A stretch of DNA of 64,000 nt, from positions 1,302,001 to 1,366,000 of the forward strand of contig NZ_AP028055.1 of assembly GCF_040365225.1 (NCBI RefSeq). Direction: 5' to 3'. Shown here piece after piece: positions 9,189 to 17,335 of the stretch; position 1 is the stretch's first letter; the number at the start of each line of letters is the position of its first letter. The notes beneath the pieces were generated by a model. That model was not told the DNA's origin. It did not search any database and worked only from the letters and a program-made list of their open reading frames with translations. The position numbers and the translations under genes were made by a program. The stretch is from Bacteroides sedimenti (GTDB lineage Bacteria > Bacteroidota > Bacteroidia > Bacteroidales > Bacteroidaceae).

Positions 9189-9755
9189 ATGAAACTCAGA
9201 TTCATCCACTTTATTTCAGTTCTTTGTCTTGCTATTATAATGGTAATCCCGACAGAGAGCGCGCTGGCCCAAGGTAAAAGAGGAGGCGAAAGAGGACATT
9301 TTCCATCAGGCAGGGCTTCCACTATGCATGTCAGAGGACCACAGTATGGAACTATAAGAAACAGAGTGCCGACTGGTGCAAAACAAATGAATTTTCGTGG
9401 CGAAACCTTCCACTGGCACAATGGAGTCTATTATCATCCTAATGGGAAAAGATTTGTAGTAGTAAGGCCACCAATCGGTTTAAGAATAGGAGTTCTACCC
9501 ATTGACTGTTTCATGTTGACAATAGGGGCAATCCCTTATTACTACTATTATGGAACATTTTACACAACTGTAAACAATGAATACGAGGTTGTCGACCCAC
9601 CGGTTGGTGCATTAGTAGAAGAATTGCCCAGTGATTGTGAAGAAGTAACCATTGATGATAAGGTTTATTACAAAGTAGACGACACTTATTATAGAGCAGT
9701 TGTCGACAAAAGAAATAAAATAATGTTTGAAGTAGTAGGGAAATCGGTTAAATAG
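9189..9755 (+). CDS. Secreted DUF6515-like protein with YYY-type repeats
   Basis: 188 residues from the ATG at 9189. In-frame upstream ATGs lie inside the preceding gene, and 9189 begins a good signal peptide (cleavage after ESALAQ). The mature protein opens with a Gly/Arg-rich stretch, then has repeated blocks of the form FHWHNGVYYHPNGKRFVVVRPPIG, IPYYYYYGTFY and KVYYKVDDTYYRA, alternating with PPxGxxVxxLPxDC. This pattern resembles DUF6515, a secreted family of unknown role in Bacteroidota. It starts 47 bp after the beta-barrel gene and may be cotranscribed with it. Confidence 0.65.
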   Translation: MKLRFIHFISVLCLAIIMVIPTESALAQGKRGGERGHFPSGRASTMHVRGPQYGTIRNRVPTGAKQMNFRGETFHWHNGVYYHPNGKRFVVVRPPIGLRIGVLPIDCFMLTIGAIPYYYYYGTFYTTVNNEYEVVDPPVGALVEELPSDCEEVTIDDKVYYKVDDTYYRAVVDKRNKIMFEVVGKSVK

Positions 9756-9835
9756 CAGCTAAGCTGGGAATAATCGTATCATTAGATTCCAATATTATTT
9801 ATTATTTAAATGTCTAACATAATATTAGAAAAGTC

Positions 9836-10426
9836 ATGAAAAACATTTTTATTCTTTTATCATTTGCGTTGTTTTACGTAACATCAATGCAAGTTCAGGC
9901 TCAGGAGACAGACAAAAAAGCTGTCAAAAATGAGATAAAGGAGGCAAAAAAAGAAGTAAAAAAAGAGAAACAAGTACTTAAAGCTGAAAAGAAAGAACTT
10001 AGAAAACTAGAAAAAGGCGATGTAAGTTATCAATCAAAACAAGAATTTTACAGCGATTTCGGAGATGTAAAAGATGCTCAATGGAAAAGAAGTGATTATT
10101 TTGATGAAGTGACATTCACTAAAGACGGACAATCAATGAAGGCATATTACGATAGTCAATCAAAATTAGTTGGCACAACATCACATAAAAAATTTGAAGA
10201 TTTGCCAATCAGTGCGCAAAAAGAAATTAAGTCAAAGTATAAAAATTACATTATAAAATCTGTGATGCTTTTTGATGATAATGAAGCAAATGATAGTGAC
10301 ATGTTGCTTTATGGAGCTCAATTTGAAGATAGTGATAATTATTTTGTTGAGTTAATAAAAGGAGATAGCGGAATTGTTCTTCAAGTGACTCCGGAGGGAA
10401 ATGTGTTTTATTTCACAAAACTTTAA
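9836..10426 (+). CDS. Secreted PepSY-like protein with charged coiled coil
   Basis: 196 residues with a signal peptide (cleavage near MQVQAQ). A Lys/Glu-rich helical segment (about 27-58, KNEIKEAKKEVKKEKQ) is followed by one or two PepSY-like repeats (FYSDFGDVKDAQWKRSDYFDEVTFTKDGQSMKAYYD, then AQFEDSDNYFVELIKG). These match the putative beta-lactamase-inhibitor-like/PepSY_like fold, common in secreted Bacteroidota proteins. The ligand is unknown. It lies 80 bp after the DUF6515-like gene and before an inverted repeat at 10491-10532. Confidence 0.65.
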   Translation: MKNIFILLSFALFYVTSMQVQAQETDKKAVKNEIKEAKKEVKKEKQVLKAEKKELRKLEKGDVSYQSKQEFYSDFGDVKDAQWKRSDYFDEVTFTKDGQSMKAYYDSQSKLVGTTSHKKFEDLPISAQKEIKSKYKNYIIKSVMLFDDNEANDSDMLLYGAQFEDSDNYFVELIKGDSGIVLQVTPEGNVFYFTKL

Positions 10427-10490
10427 GGACTGTTGTATCTACAGACAAATTTTATCTGAATTAAAAGTACAGATATTAAGTTAAATGAAT

Positions 10491-10532
10491 ATAAGAGACG
10501 TCTGAATTGTTCGGTTACAGATGTCTCTTATA
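10491..10532 (+). terminator. Stem-loop after the PepSY-like gene
   Basis: ATAAGAGACGTCTG (10491-10504) pairs with CAGATGTCTCTTAT (10518-10531), with one mismatch. The stem is strong, but only a mixed AT tail follows, so it may be a weak terminator or an RNA-stabilising hairpin. Confidence 0.55.
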
Positions 10533-10560
10533 TTTATAATTGCAGATTTTAAACCTGTTA

Positions 10561-10746
10561 ATGATTCTCTCTATATTTTGTTTCATTTCAATCTTTTTCA
10601 TTCTTTTACAAGGTAATAATGACGAGCTACTTAAGTTATACGAAAAATGCGAAGCAAAAAAAAAGAAACAAAGTGAATTGCATAAGTTGTTTCGTGTTAT
10701 ACATAAAACGGTACTAAAAGTTTATCATAGACTACGTTACTCATAA
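10561..10746 (+). CDS. Possible small single-pass membrane protein
   Basis: A 61-codon frame from ATG 10561 (an in-frame TTG is at 10540). It starts with about 20 hydrophobic residues (MILSIFCFISIFFILLQG) followed by a basic, Lys-rich cytoplasmic-type tail. No family is recognised and no promoter box is visible. The gene may be real because of the clear membrane segment plus charged tail, but AT-rich DNA easily produces such frames by chance. Confidence 0.3.
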   Translation: MILSIFCFISIFFILLQGNNDELLKLYEKCEAKKKKQSELHKLFRVIHKTVLKVYHRLRYS

Positions 10747-10865
10747 TTTGAAGTCACATAATAATATTTCATTGTACCTTGAACATTTAATTTATGCGTT
10801 TGTTCTAAAACAAGTACAGATTGTTTATGTACAAAAAAATAAATTAATAATTAAATCTTTTATTT

Positions 10866-11186
10866 ATGAAAAAGTTAGTATTATTCATCGCTTTCCTATT
10901 TGCTCTTTGCATGGTAGGTAATGGTTATGCACAAAAAATGACGCAGAAACCTGAAGTTAAAAAAGAACAAGTTAAAAAAGAAGCAGTAAAAGGTGAAAAA
11001 AAAGCAGTAGCTCCAGAAAAAGAGGCTAAAAAAGTGGAAAAAAAGGAAGCTGCTTCTGAAAAGAAAATGGTAAAGGGGCATAAAAAAGGTCACAAGAAAG
11101 TAGAAAAAAAGGAAGTTGAAAAGAAAGAAATAAAGAAAGAAGTAAAAAAAACAGAAAAAGAAATAAAAGCTCCTGCAAAAAAATAA
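10866..11186 (+). CDS. Secreted lysine/glutamate-rich low-complexity protein
   Basis: 106 residues. A signal peptide (cleavage after NGYAQ) is followed by ~80 residues made almost only of K, E, A and V (VKKEQVKKEAVKGEKK, VEKKEVEKKEIKKEVKK). The alternating charges are typical of a stable single alpha helix. Its signal peptide and composition resemble the cysteine-rich protein at 5980 and the helical stretch of the PepSY-like protein at 9836, so the three may be related by duplication or share an envelope role. No function can be assigned. A strong terminator follows. Confidence 0.65.
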   Translation: MKKLVLFIAFLFALCMVGNGYAQKMTQKPEVKKEQVKKEAVKGEKKAVAPEKEAKKVEKKEAASEKKMVKGHKKGHKKVEKKEVEKKEIKKEVKKTEKEIKAPAKK

Positions 11187-11208
11187 GCAGGAATATTAGA
11201 TAGAAGGG

Positions 11209-11245
11209 GATGAATAGCAAAAAATTTGTTATTCATCTTTTTTTT
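11209..11245 (+). terminator. Rho-independent terminator
   Basis: GATGAATA (11209-11216) pairs with TATTCATC (11230-11237), followed by eight T. It ends the K/E-rich protein gene. Confidence 0.88.
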
Positions 11246-11338
11246 ATCATATACAATGAATAAATTATGCGATATTTATCTCAACTTAGACAACATAAGC
11301 AATCTTATCAGCTAATTATCAATAAATAATCATCCAGA

Positions 11339-11476
11339 GGGGTGTAGATGGTGTAGAGAAAACAACTGTTTTTCGATTTAAAAAAATGAAAAATGAAAAA
11401 TCTTCAAAAAAAATTTTTTCAAATTTGATTTTTCAGAATCGTAAATAACATGATTTTACTACACCATCTACACCCC
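11339..11476. repeat. 18-bp perfect inverted repeat around an AT-rich core
   Basis: GGGGTGTAGATGGTGTAG (11339-11356) and its exact reverse complement (11459-11476) flank 102 bp of A/T-rich DNA that has its own nested repeat (TGAAAAATC ... GATTTTTCA). There is no coding capacity. The architecture is that of a MITE-like element or a large hairpin. No obvious target-site duplication was found by eye. Confidence 0.6.
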
Positions 11477-11661
11477 AGCAATTATATATCATTGATAATT
11501 TGGTTGTTATACTCAAAAACAAATGGTGCAGAGGAATTGTTTGGGTGATGGGGAATCATCAAAAACGAGCTCAAATAAATGGTTTTTCAGCAAAGAAAAC
11601 TGATAAAAGCAGCTTAATGTTGCCTTGTTATGTAACTACTACTCATCTGTTCGGGACAAAC

Positions 11662-11794
11662 TAACCAAAACAACAGGGAGAAGTAACCAAAACTACGGTA
11701 TTAATTAATCCAATCTTGTACATATCTAGAGGCAATCATGTACAAGATTAAGAGGTAATCGTGTACATGATTGAGTTGAATCTTGTACATGATT
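11662..11794. repeat. 22-bp-period direct repeat array with palindromic cores
   Basis: TAACCAAAAC occurs at 11662 and 11684. Four copies of AATCnTGTACAnGATT-type palindromes then begin at 11712, 11734, 11757 and 11779 (the first is imperfect on its right side). The spacings are 22, 22, 23 and 22 bp, about two helical turns, so all copies face the same side of the DNA. No coding frame runs through it. Function unknown. Confidence 0.7.
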
Positions 11795-11814
11795 GGGATA
11801 ATATATCCCGTTGT

Positions 11815-11844
11815 TTATAATAAACTGATTGCAGTTTATTATAA
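11815..11844. repeat. Perfect 13-bp inverted repeat
   Basis: TTATAATAAACTG and CAGTTTATTATAA surround a 4-base loop (ATTG). It lies just after the 22-bp array in the same non-coding stretch. It could be an operator, or a hairpin in a transcript. Confidence 0.5.
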
Positions 11845-11944
11845 GTATTCTTACTCCGACTGGTAGTTGATCAATTTATTGATGGGATTTGATACTAATG
11901 CTCTTCATCTTGTTAGCTCCGATAATCATTTTTTTTTCGACATA

Positions 11945-11976
11945 AAAAAAAGGCATCCTTTGGGGATGCCTTTTTC
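11945..11976 (-). terminator. Rho-independent terminator of the GH20 gene
   Basis: AAAGGCATCC and GGATGCCTTT form a strong hairpin. The A run on its left gives the T run when read on the minus strand, just after the GH20 stop at 12000. Confidence 0.9.
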
Positions 11977-11999
11977 ATATAGTTTTTGTTGCTATTGTA

Positions 12000-14333
12000 T
12001 TACTCTGCGCAAACTTCATCAACAAACAGGTAAGCAGCTTTACCTTTACCTCCATGCCATTCGGGCATTGAAGTTACATTATTCGCCACAACCTTAATGA
12101 ATCTTGCCTGTGTAGTTGGGAATCCTAATGTGTATTCAGTTACACCATCCTTATCTCCTTTCTTAGCTTCAGGAAGAACTAGTTTAGCAACTTCTTTGAA
12201 ATCCTTTCCATCGGCTGAAAGATAAACGGTGATATCTTTTGGAGGGAAAATCCAGTCACCTTTAACCACGTTAGTTCCTAAACGAACAGATGATAGCTTT
12301 GTATTTTCTGCCAAATCAATAGTCAGATTCATCGGTTCAGCTTGGAAGCCTACCCATCCTGCTTTATAACTTTGATTTCCACGGATACCATCAACCAGGG
12401 TAGCAGCACCTGCACACGCATACGCTTTGTTTGGGTTTGTACTCAGAGTGGCCTTCTTTGCTGTTGTTTTACTGAAAATGAATGATTGTACAACATTGCG
12501 GAGTTTCATATCCTTTCTGTCGACCATTGCTTTCAATGTGCATGAATAAGGAATTTCAATTGGTGCAGTATATTTGTTACTATTTACAGTTGGTTCAGTT
12601 CCATCAATAGTATAGTATATTGGAGCATTTCCTATTGCTTTCAAAGTAGCTTCCACACATCCCTTATCATTGTTTACACCATAAGATGCTGTAACTTCAA
12701 AGATGTGTTTAGCATAATTCAAACCCATCACATCGTAGATATCAGCAATGTGACTAATACGGTTGGTAAAGTCTGAATAGTTTTTCTTTTCTGGGTTTGT
12801 CCATTGTACTTCGCTCAATGCAGCAAGACGTGGAACCAACATATATTCCAAATAACTTTCTGTCGGGATGTATTCAGTCCATAAATTTGCCTGTGCACCA
12901 AGAATATGTTTAGCCTCTTCTTTTGTCAGTTCTGCAGGAATTGGTTCAAAAGAATAAACTCTCTCTACAGAAGAATATCCTCCAATTGCAAGAGGTTCTC
13001 TTGGATCGAGAGACTGATAATGGTCAAAATAGAGGTGAGAGCTAGGAGTCATAATTACATCGTGTCCCTGCTTTGCAGCTTCGATACCACCTTCCATTCC
13101 TCTCCATGACATAACTGTTGCATCAGGAGCAAGTCCACCTTCAAGGATTTCATCCCAACCAATGATTCTACGTCCTTTGTCGTTCAGGAATTTTTCGATG
13201 CGAGTCATTGTATAGCTTTGCAAACGTTCTTCTGCTGAATGCTTAGCATCTGCTTTCAAACCTAGTTCTTTGATTTTAGCCTGACACACCGGACACTCTT
13301 TCCAACGTACCTTAGGGCATTCGTCACCACCGATATGGATATATTTAGATGGGAAAAGTTCAAGGACTTCACTCAAAACATTTTGAAGGAAAGTAAATGT
13401 AGATTCTTTTCCAACACATAATACATCATCAAGAACTCCCCACTGAGTAGAAACTTCGTAAGGGCCACCAGTACATCCCAGTTCAGGATAAGAAGCCAAA
13501 GCAGCTACCATGTGTCCCGGGAGGTCTATTTCAGGAATAATTGTGATAAAACGGTCTTGCGCATATTTAACGATTTCCTTTATTTGGTCCTGAGTGTAGA
13601 AACCTCCGTAAGGCACTCCGTCATTGCTTCCAAAGTTCTTTCCAATCATTGTACCTTTACGCATGCTTCCAACTTTGGTCAGATTAGGATATTTCTTGAT
13701 TTCAATTCTCCAACCCTGGTCTTCTGTTAGGTGGAAGTGCATATAATTCAACTTGTGAGCAGCCAGTACATCGATATACTTCTTCACTTCGTCAACTCCG
13801 AAGAAATGACGTGCTACATCAAGATGCATTCCTCTATATTTAAAACGAGGAGTGTCTTCTATCTTTGTGCAAGGAAGTTCCCATTTCTGGTCGTTTGCCA
13901 GTTTTTTGCCATATACAGCTGCTGGAAGCAACTGTTTTACAGTCTGAATAGCATGGAAAAAACCTTCCGGTGCAGAAGCTTCGATAAGCACTCTGTCATT
14001 TACTACATTCAGTTTGTAACCTTCAGCCGGAATCGATTTGTTCTGAACAAAAGTAATGGTATTGCGAGCGGCCTTTTTACCTGACTTTGCAACCACCTTG
14101 ATATTGATACCTGAAGTGAGATTCAGCTGTTTGGCAAAATCTTCGGCCACTTGGGCATACTTACTGTCCAGACCCTTCTGAACAATAAATTCGCATTTAT
14201 TATTCAGCGTAAAGTATCCACTACCCGTTTCCATCGAGTTCGGAAGAGGAATAAGGTCATAATTGCCCGCTTTCGACACACTTGCGTTAGTCAGACACAG
14301 ACTAAAGAGAAAAATTGAAAATAGTTTCTTCAT
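12000..14333 (-). CDS. Beta-N-acetylhexosaminidase (GH20)
   Basis: A 777-residue secreted enzyme that removes terminal beta-linked GlcNAc or GalNAc from glycans by substrate-assisted catalysis. A signal peptide (about 1-22) is followed by the GH20b alpha/beta domain, then the catalytic TIM barrel with HLTEDQGWR (201-209) and the Asp-Glu catalytic pair in HIGGDE (D337, E338). Next are a chitobiase-type beta-sandwich (YTIDGTEPTVNSNKY, about 575-590) and a C-terminal discoidin/F5-8C-like carbohydrate-binding domain (about 630-775). It appears monocistronic, with a -7 box at 14381-14388. Together with the GH95 enzyme at 20048 and the M60 peptidase at 46871 it suggests mucin use. Confidence 0.93.
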   Translation of the reverse strand: MKKLFSIFLFSLCLTNASVSKAGNYDLIPLPNSMETGSGYFTLNNKCEFIVQKGLDSKYAQVAEDFAKQLNLTSGINIKVVAKSGKKAARNTITFVQNKSIPAEGYKLNVVNDRVLIEASAPEGFFHAIQTVKQLLPAAVYGKKLANDQKWELPCTKIEDTPRFKYRGMHLDVARHFFGVDEVKKYIDVLAAHKLNYMHFHLTEDQGWRIEIKKYPNLTKVGSMRKGTMIGKNFGSNDGVPYGGFYTQDQIKEIVKYAQDRFITIIPEIDLPGHMVAALASYPELGCTGGPYEVSTQWGVLDDVLCVGKESTFTFLQNVLSEVLELFPSKYIHIGGDECPKVRWKECPVCQAKIKELGLKADAKHSAEERLQSYTMTRIEKFLNDKGRRIIGWDEILEGGLAPDATVMSWRGMEGGIEAAKQGHDVIMTPSSHLYFDHYQSLDPREPLAIGGYSSVERVYSFEPIPAELTKEEAKHILGAQANLWTEYIPTESYLEYMLVPRLAALSEVQWTNPEKKNYSDFTNRISHIADIYDVMGLNYAKHIFEVTASYGVNNDKGCVEATLKAIGNAPIYYTIDGTEPTVNSNKYTAPIEIPYSCTLKAMVDRKDMKLRNVVQSFIFSKTTAKKATLSTNPNKAYACAGAATLVDGIRGNQSYKAGWVGFQAEPMNLTIDLAENTKLSSVRLGTNVVKGDWIFPPKDITVYLSADGKDFKEVAKLVLPEAKKGDKDGVTEYTLGFPTTQARFIKVVANNVTSMPEWHGGKGKAAYLFVDEVCAE

Positions 14334-14380
14334 GATTTTTTTTCTTTTTTTTATTTGTACCTAGAATTTAGTATATCTCA

Positions 14381-14388
14381 CAAATATA
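14381..14388 (-). promoter_or_regulatory. -7 box for the GH20 gene
   Basis: TATATTTG on the minus strand matches TAnnTTTG and lies about 48 bp upstream of the start codon. No convincing -33 box is present. Confidence 0.45.
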
Positions 14389-14802
14389 GTAATAATAGTC
14401 ATTTATTTAAAAAAGGAGAATCAATTACAACTTATTTTCACACTTTCATTGATATTTGTTTTAATTCGAAAGAATAAACGATGGTCATCAATAAAAAATA
14501 CTCATAACAATGCATAGCTAAATTTCAAAAAAGAATAAAAAACTAGATGTGGACTAAACAGTTTTATTTTTAATGTCTATTTTCAACCCTGTCTCAAACA
14601 AAATATAAACAATAATGTCTCATAAATTAAAAACATTGCATTTTAATTTATCTAATCATTTGCACGAATAAAATCTTGTTATAAGCCTTTACTGAGATGA
14701 TAATACAGCAAGTTGCAATAAAGAAAAAAGGGAAACACTCTATTTTTTTAAAAATCAGGAAAAATTTAACTTTTCACAGAAACAATATAAACTTTTTTTT
14801 AT
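14389..14802. other. AT-rich intergenic region
   Basis: About 400 bp between divergent genes. No open frame, hairpin or repeat stands out. Confidence 0.4.
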
Positions 14803-14810
14803 TATTTTTG
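14803..14810 (+). promoter_or_regulatory. -7 box for the SDR-like gene
   Basis: TATTTTTG matches TAnnTTTG 14 bp before the first ATG (14825). Transcription would begin only ~9 bp before that ATG, so the in-frame ATG at 14837 may be the real start. Confidence 0.55.
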
Positions 14811-14824
14811 CAGTTCGCATATAA

Positions 14825-15547
14825 ATGAGTAACACTATGAAAACAGCGAACGTTATTGGAGGAACTGGACTTGTGGGAGCTCAACTGGTTGATTTATTAT
14901 TAAAAGACCGGGAATTTGAAAAGGTAGTGGTATTTGGACGCAATTCTTTAAACATCACTAATCCTAAATTAAAAGAACATCTTATTGATTTTTCCGCCCC
15001 AGAGAGATGGGAGCAACTGGTAAATGGAGATGTACTATTTTCGTGTATGGGAACAACGCTGGCAAAAGCCGGGAGTAAACAAAGACAGTACGAAATAGAC
15101 TATATCTATCAATACAGATTTGCAGATATCGCTTCACGAAATGGAGTAAGCGAATATGTGTTGGTTTCATCAAGCGGTGCCAATCCAAAATCTTCGTTCT
15201 TTTATATGAGAATAAAAGGAGAATTGGAAGATGCAATTATTAAACTGCCATTTAAAAAAATAATAATTGCACGTCCCTCGCAGTTGTATGGCGAAAGAAA
15301 AGAAAAAAGGTTGAGTGAAACTGTAGGACTCTCAATAATGAGAACGCTGAATATAATAGGCCTATACAGAAAACATCGTCCGATCCATGCTCAGAAAGTA
15401 GCTGCCGCCATGATAGAATCTCTAAAATATTACGAAAATACTGCTATTGTATCCTCATACAGATTGTTTGGACTGGCAAAATTCTATAATCGAGGTCAGG
15501 AATTATATCATAAAAACAATGATTTCAAAGAATTACAAACAGACTAA
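14825..15547 (+). CDS. NAD(P)-binding oxidoreductase (atypical SDR, HTATIP2/YbjT-like)
   Basis: 240 residues (236 from the alternative ATG at 14837, which begins directly with the MKTANVIGGTGLVG Rossmann strand). The GGTGLVG dinucleotide-binding loop lies at about 11-17, and YVLVSSSGANPKSSFFYMRIKGELE (about 115-140) contains the Ser and YxxxK-like segment of extended or atypical SDRs. Its closest recognisable relatives are the TIP30/HTATIP2-like NAD(P)H-binding proteins. The substrate is unknown. It stands alone, ended by a bidirectional terminator that it shares with the converging DUF4301 gene. Confidence 0.82.
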   Translation: MSNTMKTANVIGGTGLVGAQLVDLLLKDREFEKVVVFGRNSLNITNPKLKEHLIDFSAPERWEQLVNGDVLFSCMGTTLAKAGSKQRQYEIDYIYQYRFADIASRNGVSEYVLVSSSGANPKSSFFYMRIKGELEDAIIKLPFKKIIIARPSQLYGERKEKRLSETVGLSIMRTLNIIGLYRKHRPIHAQKVAAAMIESLKYYENTAIVSSYRLFGLAKFYNRGQELYHKNNDFKELQTD

Positions 15548-15626
15548 CCCCTATCTAATCTCTCTCCTAGTCATATTATCGCATTTTTATCATAAAATCA
15601 TAACTTCAATCATATAAACACAATGA

Positions 15627-15688
15627 GGGCTGCCTCAGGAACATCTCCGTTAATATCGGATTTAATTTCCTGAGACAGCCTTTTCTCT
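15627..15688. terminator. Bidirectional terminator between convergent genes
   Basis: GGCTGCCTCAGGAA (from 15628) pairs with TTCCTGAGACAGCC (15667-15680) with one mismatch, followed by TTTT. It serves the plus-strand oxidoreductase and probably also the minus-strand DUF4301 gene. Confidence 0.8.
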
Positions 15689-15706
15689 TAAATATTTTTC
15701 CGTTCG

Positions 15707-17233
15707 TTAATTATTCTGATGCTGAGGACGAAGCAAATCGTTCACGGTTTTCACTGGATTGAATGTAGAAAGAGACACTTCCACAAACACTGTATTCCAG
15801 TCGCTCATAGCACCATTCCAAAGTCCGGGAAGTTCCAATGCCTTCAGTTCTTTTCCGCTCTTTGACTTATAAGAGATAAAACCGGTTTCGGGGTCTACAT
15901 ATCTTCCCAAATCGAACTTATGTCCCTTATAGTCGCGCACGGCACAAACCAAATCAACCGGATTGAAATGAGTTCCCTTTTCAAACATCTCTTTCTTTTC
16001 CGGGTCTGCCATATCAATCTGAGAGCTTTCAAGAATCTGCAAGGAAATAGTTCCGTCCGGATTATAAGCAAGGAATGGTCCCCCACCCGGCTCGCCCACG
16101 TTTTTCACCATACCGCATACACGCATAGGACGATTAAGCTTATTCTTCAGGTAAAGTACCAGGTCGGCATCTTCCATAATCTTGGTATCCGGATTCTTGC
16201 AGAATAACTTTCTCTGCACAAACTGTATAATTTCACGTATCTGTTCAGGGGTATACTTGCCACTATCCAGAAGTTGCAGGTATTTAAATGCTTGGGCTTG
16301 TAAGGTTACCAGCACACCTCCCAATAGTCTTTTATAATGCACGGTATCTTCCTTCAGCTTATCAGGAACTACATTATCAATGTTTTTAATAAAAACAATG
16401 TCTGCAACCAGATCATTCAGATTTTCAATCAACGCACCATGTCCTCCAGGGCGAAACAGCAGTTTACCATCTTCTGAGCGGAAGGGTTTGTTGTTCATAT
16501 CTGCTGCAATGGTATCTGTACTGGGCTTTTGTTCTGAGAAAGAAATATGATATTCTACATTAAACTTATCGGAATATTTTTTCATAACCGCAGCCACCAG
16601 AGATTCAAATAAAGCACGGTGTTCTGCTGAAACAGTAAAATGAACATTGGCTTTACCGGCTTTTCCTGACGCATATAGCGCTCCCTCTACCAAATGTTCT
16701 TCCATCGGGGTACGCGCTCCCTCTTCATAGTTATGGAATTTAAGCAATCCCTTAGGAAGTGATCCATAATTAAGTCCTTTCTCATTAAGCAGATTAGCCA
16801 CAACAGCTTTATAATTACCAGCTGCAATCAAAGTTGGAATATCTTGTTTCTCATTCTTGAGACATGCAGTATTTAAATCATTGTAGAAGGCAAAGTCGGC
16901 TATTTGAGCAAAAAAAACTTTTTCAAACTCTTTTACGGGCTGAGAATAATCAGCTTCCAGGAATTCAAAAAGATCTTTAAACATGCGACTGGCCGCACCA
17001 GATGCAGGAACAAATTTAACAATTGTATTATCTTCCTTGATATATTCGTCCCATGCTGAAAGGTATTGTTTCTGTTCTTCAGCATCCGGAGCCAGAATTC
17101 CTTTTTCTATAGATGCGGCAGCTTCAAGTTTCAAATAAGGAAATCCTTTCTCAAAGCATGACAGCTGTTTGATGATCTGCATTTCAGATATACCCTTTTG
17201 GGAAAGCAGTTCTTTGTCTTGAGGTTTAATCAT
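15707..17233 (-). CDS. DUF4301 family protein
   Basis: 508 residues, with no signal peptide or membrane segment, so probably cytoplasmic. The sequence matches DUF4301 of Bacteroidota, with conserved KFVPASGAASRMFK (about 73-86), FRPGGHGALIENLND (near 261-275) and VCGMVKNVGEPGGGPF (near 373-388). The Gly-rich, phosphate-loop-like stretches suggest a nucleotide- or sugar-phosphate-binding enzyme, perhaps a nucleotidyltransferase fold, but no reaction is established that I can state. Monocistronic, with its own -7 box at 17259-17266. Confidence 0.85.
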   Translation of the reverse strand: MIKPQDKELLSQKGISEMQIIKQLSCFEKGFPYLKLEAAASIEKGILAPDAEEQKQYLSAWDEYIKEDNTIVKFVPASGAASRMFKDLFEFLEADYSQPVKEFEKVFFAQIADFAFYNDLNTACLKNEKQDIPTLIAAGNYKAVVANLLNEKGLNYGSLPKGLLKFHNYEEGARTPMEEHLVEGALYASGKAGKANVHFTVSAEHRALFESLVAAVMKKYSDKFNVEYHISFSEQKPSTDTIAADMNNKPFRSEDGKLLFRPGGHGALIENLNDLVADIVFIKNIDNVVPDKLKEDTVHYKRLLGGVLVTLQAQAFKYLQLLDSGKYTPEQIREIIQFVQRKLFCKNPDTKIMEDADLVLYLKNKLNRPMRVCGMVKNVGEPGGGPFLAYNPDGTISLQILESSQIDMADPEKKEMFEKGTHFNPVDLVCAVRDYKGHKFDLGRYVDPETGFISYKSKSGKELKALELPGLWNGAMSDWNTVFVEVSLSTFNPVKTVNDLLRPQHQNN

Positions 17234-17258
17234 TGCTTTTAAATATTAAATTCACCAC

Positions 17259-17266
17259 CAAATGTA
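17259..17266 (-). promoter_or_regulatory. -7 box for the DUF4301 gene
   Basis: TACATTTG on the minus strand, a full TAnnTTTG match, 26 bp before the start codon. No clear -33 box. Confidence 0.5.
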
Positions 17267-17335
17267 CAAAAACTTATTTATCATAGTCCAGAAAAGAAAG
17301 AAAAAAACTATTTTTACCTCAGAAATTGAAACGTT

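Noticed and set aside
11662..11794. CRISPR array
   Set aside because: The repeat units are degenerate, palindromic and only ~22 bp apart, with no unique spacers and no cas genes in the window.
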